This document shows positions 47,401 through 57,232 of a stretch of DNA of 64,000 bases, one piece after another (the first letter of the stretch is position 1; every line of letters begins with the position of its first letter). The notes beneath the pieces were generated by a model, which had not been told where the DNA came from, did no database searches, and saw nothing but the letters and a program-made list of their open reading frames with translations. The stretch is taken from positions 372,001-436,000 of the forward strand of contig NZ_JAJQXA010000003.1 in the NCBI RefSeq assembly GCF_021245985.1, written 5' to 3'. The translations under genes and the position numbers were made by a program. The DNA is from Flavobacterium soyae. GTDB taxonomy: Bacteria; Bacteroidota; Bacteroidia; Flavobacteriales; Flavobacteriaceae.

Positions 47401-48246
47401 TTAAATTTCCTCAAAGGTAGTTCCTTGTTTAATGTCGCCGGTTTTAAAACCTTTTTTAAACCAGTACATTCTTTGTTCTGATGTTCCGTGGGTAAAGGAA
47501 TCCGGAACAATTTGTCCTTGCATTTTGCTTTGAATTGCGTCGTCTCCAACGGCATTTGCAGCACTTAATGCTTCTTCTATATCACCTTCGTCTAAGTATT
47601 GTTGATTGTCATGTGCCCAGACTCCGGCATAAAAATCGGCTTGAAGCTCTAAAGCCACAGAAAGTTTATTAGCTTCGGCCTGGCTTTTGCCTTCCTGCTC
47701 CTGATGCATTTTTGCAGAAGTACCTAATAAAGTCTGAATATGATGTCCAATTTCATGAGCAATAACATACGCAATGGCAAAATCTCCGCCTTTCGCACCA
47801 AATTTAGTTTTTAGTTCTTCAAAGAAATCTAAATCCATATAAACTTTTTGATCTGCGGGACAATAAAATGGACCCGATGCCGAAGATGCTCCGCCGCAAG
47901 CGGTTTGAACAGAACCTCTAAAAAGTACCAATTTCGGGTTTTTATATGTCATTCCGTGTTCGGAAAATATTTTCCCCCAGGTATCTTCTGTTTTTGCTAA
48001 AATCGATTTTACAAAATGACCCATTTCTTCATCTTCTTTGCTTAATGGTGCAGCAGCTTCAGTTTGAGTCTGTCCTCCTTGCATTTGTTCTAAAACAGGT
48101 GTGATAAGTTTTGCATTCTCACCACCAAAAACATTCAATAGCAAGATAATGATGCCAATAACACCACCTCCAACAGCTATTTTGCCGCCAGAAACTGATC
48201 TTCTGTCTTCTACATTATCGCTTTCTCTTGAACCTCTCCATTTCAT
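47401..48246 (-). CDS. ypfJ: Neutral zinc metallopeptidase (YpfJ family)
   Basis: A 281-residue membrane-anchored putative peptidase. The cytoplasmic N-terminus is MKWRGSRESDNVEDRR; one membrane helix follows (residues about 20-42, IAVGGGVIGIIILLLNVFGG). The catalytic domain has the zinc motif HEIGHH (near residue 162) and DFFEELKTKFGA, ELQADFYAGVWA, with the third ligand in ELQAD. This matches the YpfJ family, about 287 residues in E. coli. Its substrate is unknown. Confidence 0.9.
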   Translation of the reverse strand: MKWRGSRESDNVEDRRSVSGGKIAVGGGVIGIIILLLNVFGGENAKLITPVLEQMQGGQTQTEAAAPLSKEDEEMGHFVKSILAKTEDTWGKIFSEHGMTYKNPKLVLFRGSVQTACGGASSASGPFYCPADQKVYMDLDFFEELKTKFGAKGGDFAIAYVIAHEIGHHIQTLLGTSAKMHQEQEGKSQAEANKLSVALELQADFYAGVWAHDNQQYLDEGDIEEALSAANAVGDDAIQSKMQGQIVPDSFTHGTSEQRMYWFKKGFKTGDIKQGTTFEEI

Positions 48247-48338
48247 AGTAAATTGTATTTAAGCTTTTTATGTTTTTTCTTGTACGAATTTATATAATTT
48301 TTGGGAATTACTTATGATTTGTGACGATTTAGTTTTAA

Positions 48339-51300
48339 TTATTTTAGCCATTTTACCAAAGTTTCCTCAACAGTGCCTTTCATAATTGGTTTTGAAATAT
48401 AATCATCCATTCCGGCAGAAATACATTTGTTACGCTCTTCTTTTTCGGCGCCCGCAGTTACGGCAATTATCGGGATATCTTTTCCTGTAGTAGTATTTCT
48501 GATAGCTTTTGTGGTTTCGTAGCCGTTCATAATCGGCATTTGTATATCCATAAAAACAAGCGTTGGATTAATGCTTTCAAATTGTTTTACAGCCTCATAA
48601 CCATTTTCACATTCAAAAATAAAAGCATTATGATACAGGTTTTTTACAATTGTTTTTAAGAGCAGCATGTTTACTTTATTATCTTCAACAATTAAAAAGC
48701 GTATATTTTTACCGTTTGTCTCATTTTGATTTTCAGTAGGGGCGGCTTGCAAATTTTTTAATTCGGTATTATATTTTTCGTTTGTACTTTGATTGCTGGT
48801 TTTTAAATTTAAATCGAAGAAGAAATTACTTCCTTCGCCAATTTTACTTTCCAGCTGTAATCGGCTTTCCATTAAGGCCAAAAGCTGATTTGATATTGTT
48901 AAGCCTAAACCGGTTCCGCCAAATTTTCTCGTTGTAGAACTATCTGCCTGAGAAAAGGCCTTAAAAATTTTCTTTTGGTTTTTCTCCATAATTCCAATTC
49001 CGGTATCAATTACAGAAAATCGTATGGTCGAAAAATTATTTTTTGTTTTTGATAAAACAGAAACATTCAGTTTTATAGAACCTTCATTAGTAAATTTTAC
49101 GGCATTAGAAAGCAGATTAATCAGGATTTGTTTTATTCGAACAATATCTGTCCAAATATATTTAGGAACATCTTGGTCTACATTGAGTTCCAGCTGCAGG
49201 TTTTTTTGATTGGATTCAAAAACAATTAAATCGAAAACCTGACCGAGTACTTTTTTAATATCATATAAATCAATGAAAAGCTCTAGTTTTCCAGCTTCAA
49301 TTTTAGAAAAATCAAGAATATCATTTATAATCTCCAACAGCGAGTGTGCTGATTGATTAATGGTTGTCATGTATTTTTCCTGAATCTCTTCTAAGTCAGT
49401 TTTCATCAATAAATGGGTAAAACCAATAATTCCGTTTAAAGGTGTTCTGATTTCATGCGACATATTGGCCAGAAAATCAGATTTTGATTTATTGGCCGCT
49501 TCTGCTAATTGTTTGGCTTTAATAGCGTCTTCGGTTTCTTTTTTATTGGTGATATCAAAGTAAATTCCTCCCACAAATTCAATTTCGTCACCTTTTTTAA
49601 TAACATCCCCAAATTCTTCAACCCAAATATATTCGCCGGATTTTCGTTTAATGCGGTAAACATTATGCAAAGGCATTCCGTTTTGGAGATTATCGATTTG
49701 ATTATTAATAACCTCGTCGCGGTCTTCATGATGAATAAGGGATAAAAACGAAAGGTTATTTTCGATAAACTCAGCCTTAGAATATCCGGTTAAGTTTTGA
49801 ATCTCGTCGTTTAGGAAAATTTTAGTCGAAAACGCATCAAACTTTGATAAATAAACTGTTCCGGGGATATTGTTGGCAATTAATTTAAATTTTTCTTCGC
49901 TTTCAATAATCTTCGCTTCGTTTCTATTTCTTTCTAATGCAGATGAAATATTGTTGGCCAAAACCTGAAAAATATATATTTCCTCTTCAGACCATTTTCG
50001 TTCTCTCGCACAATCATCAAAACCAATAAATCCGGTAAAAATATCGTTGATATATAAGGGCAGAATTAAAATTGATTTTATTTCATTATCGATGAGTAAT
50101 TGTTTAAAAAATTTATCTTCAAGCTTTCTTGTAAAAGTATTTAGAATTCGTTTGTTTTTTGCGGCTTCAAAAATTTCCGTTAAATTTTCCTCTGTCATAT
50201 GGCGCAGAGGCGTAATTTGATGCGGGATTCCTTTTCTTGACCATTTGTATTTCTGGATAACGGTATTGGTTGTAAAGTCTCTTTCATAATAAAACATATG
50301 ATCTGCTTTTGAGGCTCTTCCAATCAAATCATAGGTTTCCTGAAACATTTGTTCTGTAGATTTACTCAGCAGAAATTTTTCTGTACAAAGTGAAAGTGCT
50401 GATAATAACTGACTTTTAAATTCTAATCGGCGTTCAGTTTCCAAACGCATCTGCATTGAGATAGCCAGCGAAACAACATCAGAAATAGTTCTGGCATAAT
50501 TGATATCCTCATTATCCCATTCTCTTTGTTCCTCAGTACTTTCAAAACAAACTACACCAGCTAATTGCCCGCTTAAAAATATTGGGACATCCAGCATTGA
50601 TTTAATTTTATTTTTGGTAAAATAAAGCTTTTGAAATTCTGAGGTTTCTAATTTATTAAAAACGTCAGGAGCATTTATTATTGCTTTGCTCTTTAAGGTT
50701 TCAAAATAAATTGGATACGATTCTTTATCCAGAATGTTTTTATCTGTCAGGGTTTGATTGTCAATACTGTATAAGTTTTTACAAGTAATCAGGTCTCTAT
50801 AATATTTCCAAAAACTTACCCGGTTAGATTTGCTTACTGTAGAAGCTTCTTTTATAATATAATCGATAACGGTATTTAAATTATTATAAGTGCTAAAGTC
50901 AGTCGTTGATAATTTTTTAGTCGAATTGTTGTAAGCCTCGATTTTTTCGAGACGTCTTTTTTTCTCGTTTTCGGCATTTTTTATTTCGGTAATATCTCTT
51001 GCAATTCCTGCAAAACCAATAGTTTGATCTAAGTCATTTTTGCGAATGATAATCTTTTGCGATATCCATAATTCCTGACCGTTTTTCTTTAAAATAGGAA
51101 GTTCTATTATGGGGAATTTATTCCCGTTGCTTTCAAAATTTTCATAAAAATCAACTGCACTCATTGTATATTTTTCATGAATGAAGTTTGAATAATGTTT
51201 TTGAATTATTTCATCTTCAGAATAACCTAAAAGCGAATACGCAAATTCATTTATAAAAGTAAAATAACCATCTGCATCGACTTCAAAAATAATATCTGTC

Positions 51301-52391
51301 GCCGTTTGAATTAAGTTTTTATATTGGTCCTGTACGATGATCTGCTCGGTAACATCCTGGCCAATGCTTATAATTAAATCATCAGAGAATTTTTTATCTT
51401 TCCATTGGATGTATTTATATTCTCCGTTTTTATTTTTTAGTTTTCGGGTATAAATTTTATTTTCTTCATGATTTATTAGAGAAATATTTTTGTTATATTC
51501 ATCACCTTTTGTGAGTTTCCAAAAATTAAGTCCCATAACTTCTTCGGGCTGGTAGCCTAAAATTGCGGTTACGGTTTCACTGCAAAATAATATTTCACCT
51601 TTTTGATCTGTTGCAATTGTTAGTGAATTTCCTTTGTGCACAATTTCGTTTGCAAACCTGAAATTGTCCCGATTATTTTGTAAAACGGCATATTTTACCT
51701 GATTAATAATGAAAATCAGGATGCAGAAATTAATTAATAAAATAGAGGATTTTAGAGGAATTAATTGAAATACAACTGTTGAAATAAGAAATATAAAAGT
51801 AAGACCAACAAAGAACCAGTAAATTTTTATTGGTTTTAAAATATTGTATGAAAAGAAAAATGAGATTAAAAAAACGATTACAGGAACAACATCTTTAGGC
51901 AGAAAAACTATGTTGCAGCAAACATAAGTAATGTAAATAAAGAAACTAAAGATGAAAATCTGCTGAATTTTATCTCTCAGCCATTTTATTTTGTCTGTTA
52001 CTATATAGACAAGAAGAACAAAAAAACCTATTGAAACGTTTACGGCCAGTAAACTTTTCGGTCTGATTTTAAAAATTTCATTTATGATTTCGATTACAAT
52101 AACTGCAATTCCAAAAAATAAAATATAAAGCTGATATTCCCTTCCTGCGGTTTCTGCTTCTTTCTTTTTTTCAATGAAATTTCCAATTTTTGCTTTAATG
52201 CGAAAAAATTGATAAACCAAAAGCCCTAAAAAGCCCAATAAAGAGAAACCGAGAAGTATAAATTTTGGGTTATTATAAAAAATAATGTCTGAATTGAAAA
52301 CGTACCAGTTTGTCATAATTGATTTCAGAGCATTACCAGAACAGGCAATACCTGAAACCAATAGATTGAAAAAACTATAGTTTTCTACCAT
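48339..52391 (-). CDS. Multi-PAS/GAF hybrid histidine kinase with receiver domain
   Basis: A 1350-residue inner-membrane sensor kinase. The first 235 residues hold about seven hydrophobic helices. Then come PAS (about 240-345), PAS (about 355-470), GAF (about 495-650), GAF (about 665-820) and PAS (about 835-950). The HisKA domain has SDFLANMSHEIRTPLNGIIG (phospho-His), then HATPase (GTGLGLTIS). The receiver (about 1225-1345) is FLIVEDNKVN...LVFMDIQMP with the phospho-Asp. No response regulator gene is adjacent, so output probably goes through the receiver to a distant partner or the protein acts alone. The ligand is unknown. Confidence 0.92.
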   Translation of the reverse strand: MVENYSFFNLLVSGIACSGNALKSIMTNWYVFNSDIIFYNNPKFILLGFSLLGFLGLLVYQFFRIKAKIGNFIEKKKEAETAGREYQLYILFFGIAVIVIEIINEIFKIRPKSLLAVNVSIGFFVLLVYIVTDKIKWLRDKIQQIFIFSFFIYITYVCCNIVFLPKDVVPVIVFLISFFFSYNILKPIKIYWFFVGLTFIFLISTVVFQLIPLKSSILLINFCILIFIINQVKYAVLQNNRDNFRFANEIVHKGNSLTIATDQKGEILFCSETVTAILGYQPEEVMGLNFWKLTKGDEYNKNISLINHEENKIYTRKLKNKNGEYKYIQWKDKKFSDDLIISIGQDVTEQIIVQDQYKNLIQTATDIIFEVDADGYFTFINEFAYSLLGYSEDEIIQKHYSNFIHEKYTMSAVDFYENFESNGNKFPIIELPILKKNGQELWISQKIIIRKNDLDQTIGFAGIARDITEIKNAENEKKRRLEKIEAYNNSTKKLSTTDFSTYNNLNTVIDYIIKEASTVSKSNRVSFWKYYRDLITCKNLYSIDNQTLTDKNILDKESYPIYFETLKSKAIINAPDVFNKLETSEFQKLYFTKNKIKSMLDVPIFLSGQLAGVVCFESTEEQREWDNEDINYARTISDVVSLAISMQMRLETERRLEFKSQLLSALSLCTEKFLLSKSTEQMFQETYDLIGRASKADHMFYYERDFTTNTVIQKYKWSRKGIPHQITPLRHMTEENLTEIFEAAKNKRILNTFTRKLEDKFFKQLLIDNEIKSILILPLYINDIFTGFIGFDDCARERKWSEEEIYIFQVLANNISSALERNRNEAKIIESEEKFKLIANNIPGTVYLSKFDAFSTKIFLNDEIQNLTGYSKAEFIENNLSFLSLIHHEDRDEVINNQIDNLQNGMPLHNVYRIKRKSGEYIWVEEFGDVIKKGDEIEFVGGIYFDITNKKETEDAIKAKQLAEAANKSKSDFLANMSHEIRTPLNGIIGFTHLLMKTDLEEIQEKYMTTINQSAHSLLEIINDILDFSKIEAGKLELFIDLYDIKKVLGQVFDLIVFESNQKNLQLELNVDQDVPKYIWTDIVRIKQILINLLSNAVKFTNEGSIKLNVSVLSKTKNNFSTIRFSVIDTGIGIMEKNQKKIFKAFSQADSSTTRKFGGTGLGLTISNQLLALMESRLQLESKIGEGSNFFFDLNLKTSNQSTNEKYNTELKNLQAAPTENQNETNGKNIRFLIVEDNKVNMLLLKTIVKNLYHNAFIFECENGYEAVKQFESINPTLVFMDIQMPIMNGYETTKAIRNTTTGKDIPIIAVTAGAEKEERNKCISAGMDDYISKPIMKGTVEETLVKWLK

Positions 52392-52485
52392 AGATTTTGA
52401 GATATGTTTGGTTTAGTAAATAGCAATTTAAATTCTAATAAAGAGGTGGTTAAGCTCTTAATAATTTATTTAGAACTTAGTTTTT

Positions 52486-53280
52486 TTATTCAAAATCCGA
52501 TTTTCCAATTGAATCAATAGAATCTGGCTGTTCTTCTTCGGTGAAAATTGAAAAATAAGCAGCATACGTTACAGAAGTATTGAATATAATTGTAAAAAGT
52601 AATCCGACGCAACATGCAAAAAAGCCCACAAATGAACCGAGAAATCCTATTACAAACAGAGCGAAAATTATTAATGGATTTTTGCTTACAATAATAATAC
52701 TTGATTTAATTGCATCTATAGCTTTTAAATTTCCAAAAACCACTAACGGAATTGAAAAATACGTAAAAAACGAAATCATTATTGATACTCCGCCGCCTAA
52801 AAACATTATTCCGGTACTGTCTAAAACATACGAAATTCCTGTACTTACAACAGCTAACAAAAATGCTAAAGAAAATAATTGAAAAAAGTACGGTGCTTTA
52901 TAGTAGGTGAAAATTGTTGAAACATTAAATTCCTCATCCTTATCTGCACAGTCTGCCATTTTAAGAAACCCGGCCCCTAGCGGTGCAAATATGGCGGTTA
53001 CTACTGCAATTGCTACTGTCGAAACTACTTGCTCGATGTATGTAAGTTTTTGACTTTCGAAGTTCTTAATAAAATCTTCTGAGAAGGCCTGCAAACCATA
53101 AAATAAAGTAGCTAATCCCATAATTACTATAAAGGCAAGAAATGAAAATACAAGGATTATTAACCCTGAATACAAAGCTATCTTTTTGTAATTTTCAAAA
53201 GCGTAAGTAAAAACAGTAGAAAAATCTATCGAATAGCCATCTCTTTTGATGTCCTCAATTTGTTCAAGTGTAGATTTCAT
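52486..53280 (-). CDS. Multi-pass membrane protein of unknown function
   Basis: A 264-residue integral membrane protein. The soluble N-terminus (MKSTLEQIEDIKRDGYSIDF) is followed by five to six hydrophobic helices (for example IALYSGLIILVFSFLAFIVIM and IIFALFVIGFLGSFVGFFACC) and an acidic tail (TEEEQPDSIDSIG). It resembles DUF975-like or glycerophosphodiesterase-membrane-domain-like proteins in layout, but no signature motif allows a name. Confidence 0.7.
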   Translation of the reverse strand: MKSTLEQIEDIKRDGYSIDFSTVFTYAFENYKKIALYSGLIILVFSFLAFIVIMGLATLFYGLQAFSEDFIKNFESQKLTYIEQVVSTVAIAVVTAIFAPLGAGFLKMADCADKDEEFNVSTIFTYYKAPYFFQLFSLAFLLAVVSTGISYVLDSTGIMFLGGGVSIMISFFTYFSIPLVVFGNLKAIDAIKSSIIIVSKNPLIIFALFVIGFLGSFVGFFACCVGLLFTIIFNTSVTYAAYFSIFTEEEQPDSIDSIGKSDFE

Positions 53281-53400
53281 TTTAAAAAGTAGAGTTGTTT
53301 TATATTCTTCGTCGTAATAAATTATTGTTGACGTAAATATAATATTTTAAATCAATTCCGTATAAAAATCTACAAAACATTACGAAATTGTTTTTCTAAT

Positions 53401-54729
53401 TTAAAGCCAGTCTAAAATTCGTTTTATTGAAGCTAGTTTATCCTTGTAAGGAGCGTAACGCATGGGCAGATCAAGCCAGTTTGCTTTTTTTACCATCGCC
53501 TTATGATGAGAAAAAATATCAAAACTCAATTTTCCGTGATAAGCTCCAATTCCGCTATGGCCAACACCGCCAAAAGGCAGTCTTTTATTAGAAAAATGAA
53601 CTACTGTATCGTTTATACAGCCGCCTCCAAAAGAGTAATCTGCGATTAATTTTTTAGTAAATGATTTATTTTCACTGAAAATATAAAATGCGAGAGGTTT
53701 TTCGTACTTGCTGATTACATTATAAATATCAGCTTCGGTTTCATAAACTAAAATTGGTAAAATTGGACCAAAGATTTCTTCTTTCATTACGGTGCTGTCT
53801 AAACTTGGTTCTTCGATTAAAGTGGGAGAAATATACAGTTTATCGTGGTTTGTTTCTCCTCCAAAAATTACCTTTTCACGCTCAATCATTTGATCTAAAC
53901 GCACCCAGTTTTTGGTATTTACTATTCGTGCAAAATCTGGAGATTTGTCTATTTTTTTACCGTATGCTTTTACAATTTCTTCTGTTAAAAATGTAATGAA
54001 ATTGACTTTCATGTTTTTTTGAATCAAAACATAATCGGGGGCGATACAGGTTTGTCCGGCATTTATAAATTTTCCCCACACAATTCGTTTTGCTGCCAGT
54101 TTTAAATTAGCAGTTTCATCAATAACGCAGGGATTTTTTCCGCCCAATTCAAGTGTTACAGGTGTTAGGTTTTCGGCAGCGGCTTTTGCAACGATTTTTC
54201 CAACAGTTACACTTCCGGTAAAGAAAATATAATCCCAGCGCTGCGCCAGTAATTTATTTGAAACTTCAACGCCGCCCTCAAAAACTTCGACATGGCTGAT
54301 GTGAAATGTTTTTTCAATGATTTTAGCAATGACAGCAGAGGTATGAGGAGTAAGTTCTGAGGGCTTTAAAACGACTCTGTTTCCAGCAGCAACAGCAGAA
54401 ATTAAGGGACATAAAGCCAATTGAAATGGATAATTCCACGGAGCAATTACCAATACATTGCCGTAAGGTTCTTTGTAAATATAATCTGTTGAAGGAAAAT
54501 TAAGGATAGAAGGGAAGACACGTTTTGGCTTTGCCCAGGAATTAATGTTTTTAATAGTATCTTTTAATTCCGAAATAACATAATTCGTCTCGGTTAAAAC
54601 AGCTTCAAATTCAGGCTTTTTAAAGTCATCGTACAAGGCTTTTACAATCAAATCTTCGCTTTTTTGAATGTTATATAACAACTTTTTCAGCGTTTCTTTT
54701 CTGTATCCGATGTCATTTTTAAAGTCCAT
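53401..54729 (-). CDS. Aldehyde dehydrogenase (class 3 / fatty aldehyde type)
   Basis: A 442-residue NAD(P)-dependent aldehyde dehydrogenase. Motifs: APWNYPFQLALCPL, FTGSVTVGKIVAKAA, ELGGKNP (catalytic Glu), GQTCIAPDY (nucleophile Cys), EEIFGPILPI and NDTVVHFSNKRLPFGGVG. The short length and lack of an N-terminal extension fit the class-3/ALDH3 group, acting on medium-chain or fatty aldehydes. ATG at 54729 is preferred over an upstream one (MDFKNDIGYRKETLKK). Confidence 0.92.
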   Translation of the reverse strand: MDFKNDIGYRKETLKKLLYNIQKSEDLIVKALYDDFKKPEFEAVLTETNYVISELKDTIKNINSWAKPKRVFPSILNFPSTDYIYKEPYGNVLVIAPWNYPFQLALCPLISAVAAGNRVVLKPSELTPHTSAVIAKIIEKTFHISHVEVFEGGVEVSNKLLAQRWDYIFFTGSVTVGKIVAKAAAENLTPVTLELGGKNPCVIDETANLKLAAKRIVWGKFINAGQTCIAPDYVLIQKNMKVNFITFLTEEIVKAYGKKIDKSPDFARIVNTKNWVRLDQMIEREKVIFGGETNHDKLYISPTLIEEPSLDSTVMKEEIFGPILPILVYETEADIYNVISKYEKPLAFYIFSENKSFTKKLIADYSFGGGCINDTVVHFSNKRLPFGGVGHSGIGAYHGKLSFDIFSHHKAMVKKANWLDLPMRYAPYKDKLASIKRILDWL

Positions 54730-54806
54730 ATTTATGATTAGCTTGTTTTTTAGGATATGCAAGTTAATCGATAAAAATTAAAAAATTAACAATTTAATCA
54801 TAAAAA

Positions 54807-55496
54807 TCAGACGGCATTCCAAATCGTTTCGTCTGGAGTTGGAGCAATGATTGTAATGTTTTCTTTTGAAACAGGATGAACAAAAACCAGTTTTCTGGCA
54901 TGAAGATGAATTCCTCCGTCAGGATTACTTCTGTCTGCACCATATTTTAAATCGCCTTTTATCGGGGAACCAATTGCAGACAACTGCGCACGAATTTGAT
55001 GATGACGCCCCGTATGAAGATTGATTTCCAGAGCCGTATAATTTTGAAGCTCTTTGATTATTTTATAATCCAGACTTGCTAATTTACTGTCCGGAACTTC
55101 TTTTAAATGTGCTTTTGAAGTATTGTTTTTTTCGTTTCTTTTTAAATAATGAACCAATTTAGCAGCTGTTTCAACAGGTTTATTCTTGACAACAGCCCAA
55201 TACGTTTTTTTAGTTTCACGATTACTGAACAATTCGTTCATTCGGGATAATGCCTTGCTGGTTCTGGCAAAAACCACAATTCCGGTTGTAGGACGGTCTA
55301 AACGATGAATTACTCCCAGAAAAACATCGCCTGGTTTATTGTATTTGTCTTTTATATATTCTTTTACAACATCAGATAAAGGTTTATCGCCTGTTTTATC
55401 ACCTTGTACAATATCGCCAACGCGCTTGTTAACCACAATAATGTGATTGTCTTCATGCAAGATTTGGAGATTATTTTTATCTGAAAGAATTTTCAT
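54807..55496 (-). CDS. RluA-family RNA pseudouridine synthase
   Basis: A 229-residue pseudouridine synthase with the catalytic Asp in HRLDRPTTGIVVFA (near residue 67) and the second motif GRHHQIRAQLSAIG. It has no N-terminal S4 domain, placing it with short RluA-type enzymes acting on 23S rRNA or tRNA; the exact target cannot be told from sequence. The four-helix-bundle cassette separates it from panB. Confidence 0.9.
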   Translation of the reverse strand: MKILSDKNNLQILHEDNHIIVVNKRVGDIVQGDKTGDKPLSDVVKEYIKDKYNKPGDVFLGVIHRLDRPTTGIVVFARTSKALSRMNELFSNRETKKTYWAVVKNKPVETAAKLVHYLKRNEKNNTSKAHLKEVPDSKLASLDYKIIKELQNYTALEINLHTGRHHQIRAQLSAIGSPIKGDLKYGADRSNPDGGIHLHARKLVFVHPVSKENITIIAPTPDETIWNAV

Positions 55497-55497
55497 A

Positions 55498-56034
55498 TTA
55501 GACTGGCTTAGATTTTTAGATTTTAGACTTCTTAGACTGGATTTTTTTAGATAAATTTTACAGTAATGTTGCTCTAAATCTTGATGTCATTTTTGTTATT
55601 TCTTCGAGTAGGTTTATTAATTCGATTGTATTTTTTTCATTTATGAATCCTAAATCAGAAGAAATTAAAAGTTGTGTTTCTACTTCGTAAGCTGAACCAA
55701 TTGCAATTTCTAAAAAGCGGGCAAAATCTTTATTAGAATTCCTTGAAGAACCTTCCGCAATATTTGAGGGTATTGATATAGAAGCTCGTCGTAGTTGATT
55801 GATTATCCCAAATTTTTCTTCACTAGGAAAGGAGGCTGTTATATTATAAATTTTGGAACAAAACAATCTGCTTTTTTTCCAAATTAAAAGCTCTTTAAAT
55901 TGATGCATTTTTATATAGATTTATTTAGAATTTTAAAGAGTTAAACTTAAAACTTCTTAGATTTATTATTAATTTTAAATAATATAGAATAAATCTAAGA
56001 AGTCTAAGTCAGTCTAAAATCTAAGAAAGTCTAA
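55498..56034. mobile_element. Second four-helix-bundle cassette with inverted flanks
   Basis: TTAGACTGGCTTAGATTTTT (left, 55498-55520) matches the complement of 56013-56034 with two mismatches and one indel. TTAGACTTCTTAGA (55523-55536) is the exact complement of 55994-56007. The arms bracket a single four-helix-bundle gene between panB and the pseudouridine synthase gene. The arm sequences differ from those of the first cassette, but the layout is the same. Confidence 0.65.
55558..55908 (-). CDS. Four-helix-bundle protein (23S rRNA intervening-sequence family), second copy
   Basis: A 116-residue all-helical protein. MHQFKELLIWKKSR and SIPSNIAEGSSRNSNKDFARF are the family signatures; the latter corresponds to SIPSNIAEGSGRNSEKEF of the copy in the fad operon. 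The sequences are clearly related but diverged elsewhere, so the copies are not a recent duplication. It is on the same strand as its neighbours, flanked by inverted repeats. Function unknown; possibly tied to the repeat-bounded cassette. Confidence 0.88.
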   Translation of the reverse strand: MHQFKELLIWKKSRLFCSKIYNITASFPSEEKFGIINQLRRASISIPSNIAEGSSRNSNKDFARFLEIAIGSAYEVETQLLISSDLGFINEKNTIELINLLEEITKMTSRFRATLL

Positions 56035-56036
56035 AG

Positions 56037-56855
56037 TTAGTACTGTTCTCCAGCATTAGGAAAATCACTAGATTTAACATCAGCAGCATATTGACCAATT
56101 GCTTTTGTCATTTCTTCGTATAAATTTAAATAACGACGTAAGAAACGCGGGCTGAATTCATTATTCATTCCTAACATATCGTGTATAACTAAAACTTGTC
56201 CGTCAACACCGCCTCCGGCACCAATACCAATTACCGGAATCGAAATACTTTTAGCCACTTTTTCGGCTAAATCTGCAGGGATTTTTTCAAGAACAACACC
56301 AAAACAGCCTACTTTTTCAAGCATTTTAGCATCTTCAATTAATTTTTCGGCCTCTTGTTCTTCTTTTGCACGAACGCTGTACGTTCCAAATTTATAGATA
56401 GACTGAGGTGTTAAACCCAAATGTCCCATAACCGGAATTCCTGCGTTTAATATTTTTTTGATAGATTCTTTAATTTCTTTCCCGCCTTCTAATTTTACAG
56501 CATGTCCGCCGCTTTCTTTCATAATTCTAATGGCAGAACGCAAAGCTTCTTTAGGATCAGACTGGTAACTCCCAAAAGGTAAATCAACTACAACCAAACC
56601 TCTTTCTACAGCGCGAACTACAGACGAAGCGTGATAAATCATTTGATCTAAAGTAATTGGCAGAGTCGTTTCGTGGCCCGCCATAACATTTGAAGCAGAA
56701 TCTCCCACTAAAATCACATCGACTCCTGCGGTATCAACAATTTTAGCCATTGTATAATCATACGCCGTAAGCATAGAGATTTTTTCTCCGTTGCTTTTCA
56801 TTTCAATTAATGACTTTGTTGTGATTCTTTTATAATCTTTTTTTGCTACTGACAT
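56037..56855 (-). CDS. panB: 3-methyl-2-oxobutanoate hydroxymethyltransferase
   Basis: Pantothenate pathway enzyme making ketopantoate from 2-oxoisovalerate and methylene-tetrahydrofolate, 272 residues. Motifs: [34 protein letters not shown] (metal-binding Asp), [26 protein letters not shown] and IGIGAG. ATG at 56855 ([16 protein letters not shown]) is chosen; an ATG 19 codons upstream would add a non-conserved tail. Confidence 0.94.
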   Translation of the reverse strand: MSVAKKDYKRITTKSLIEMKSNGEKISMLTAYDYTMAKIVDTAGVDVILVGDSASNVMAGHETTLPITLDQMIYHASSVVRAVERGLVVVDLPFGSYQSDPKEALRSAIRIMKESGGHAVKLEGGKEIKESIKKILNAGIPVMGHLGLTPQSIYKFGTYSVRAKEEQEAEKLIEDAKMLEKVGCFGVVLEKIPADLAEKVAKSISIPVIGIGAGGGVDGQVLVIHDMLGMNNEFSPRFLRRYLNLYEEMTKAIGQYAADVKSSDFPNAGEQY

Positions 56856-56905
56856 TTTATTTTTTTTTGATAATGTAAAAGTATTGAATAATTGTAAAAG
56901 GGGAA

Positions 56906-57061
56906 TCAGCAATAAAAGATTATTTCGACAGAAAAAAGCTTCCCACCTTTAAACTCTAATCTAAACTGACTGTCCTCCATTATGATAGAATAATTATGCA
57001 GTGATTTTATCGAAGCATCGATATAAGTTCCATATTTTTCAATGAAAGCTTTTTCGGACAC
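56906..57061 (-). pseudogene. Possible gene remnant upstream of panB
   Basis: A GTG-started frame of 51 codons reading VSEKAFIEKYGTYIDASIK and ending [10 protein letters not shown] has protein-like composition. It has no ATG, and its upstream end runs into the palindromic repeat at 57089. It may be the 3' end of a gene cut off by the repeat. No family is recognised. Confidence 0.35.
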
Positions 57062-57088
57062 TGAATTAAGTTGTTTTGAGTTTTTTTT

Positions 57089-57218
57089 GCCACAGATTAA
57101 AAGGATTTTTACAGATTTTTTATTTTATACAGGTTTTAAAAAATAAGCAGATTTAATTTTAAATAAAATCTGCTTAAATCTGCGTGAAAAAATCATTTTA
57201 ATCCGTTTAATCTGCGGC
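57089..57218. repeat. GCCACAGATTAAAAGGATTT element with a TTTCACGCAGATT core
   Basis: GCCACAGATTAAAAGG on the left and TTTAATCTGCGGC on the right; inside, AAGCAGATTTAATTTT pairs with AAATAAAATCTGCTTA. It lies between sdaA and panB. Confidence 0.78.
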
Positions 57219-57232
57219 AAAAAAATATATGT

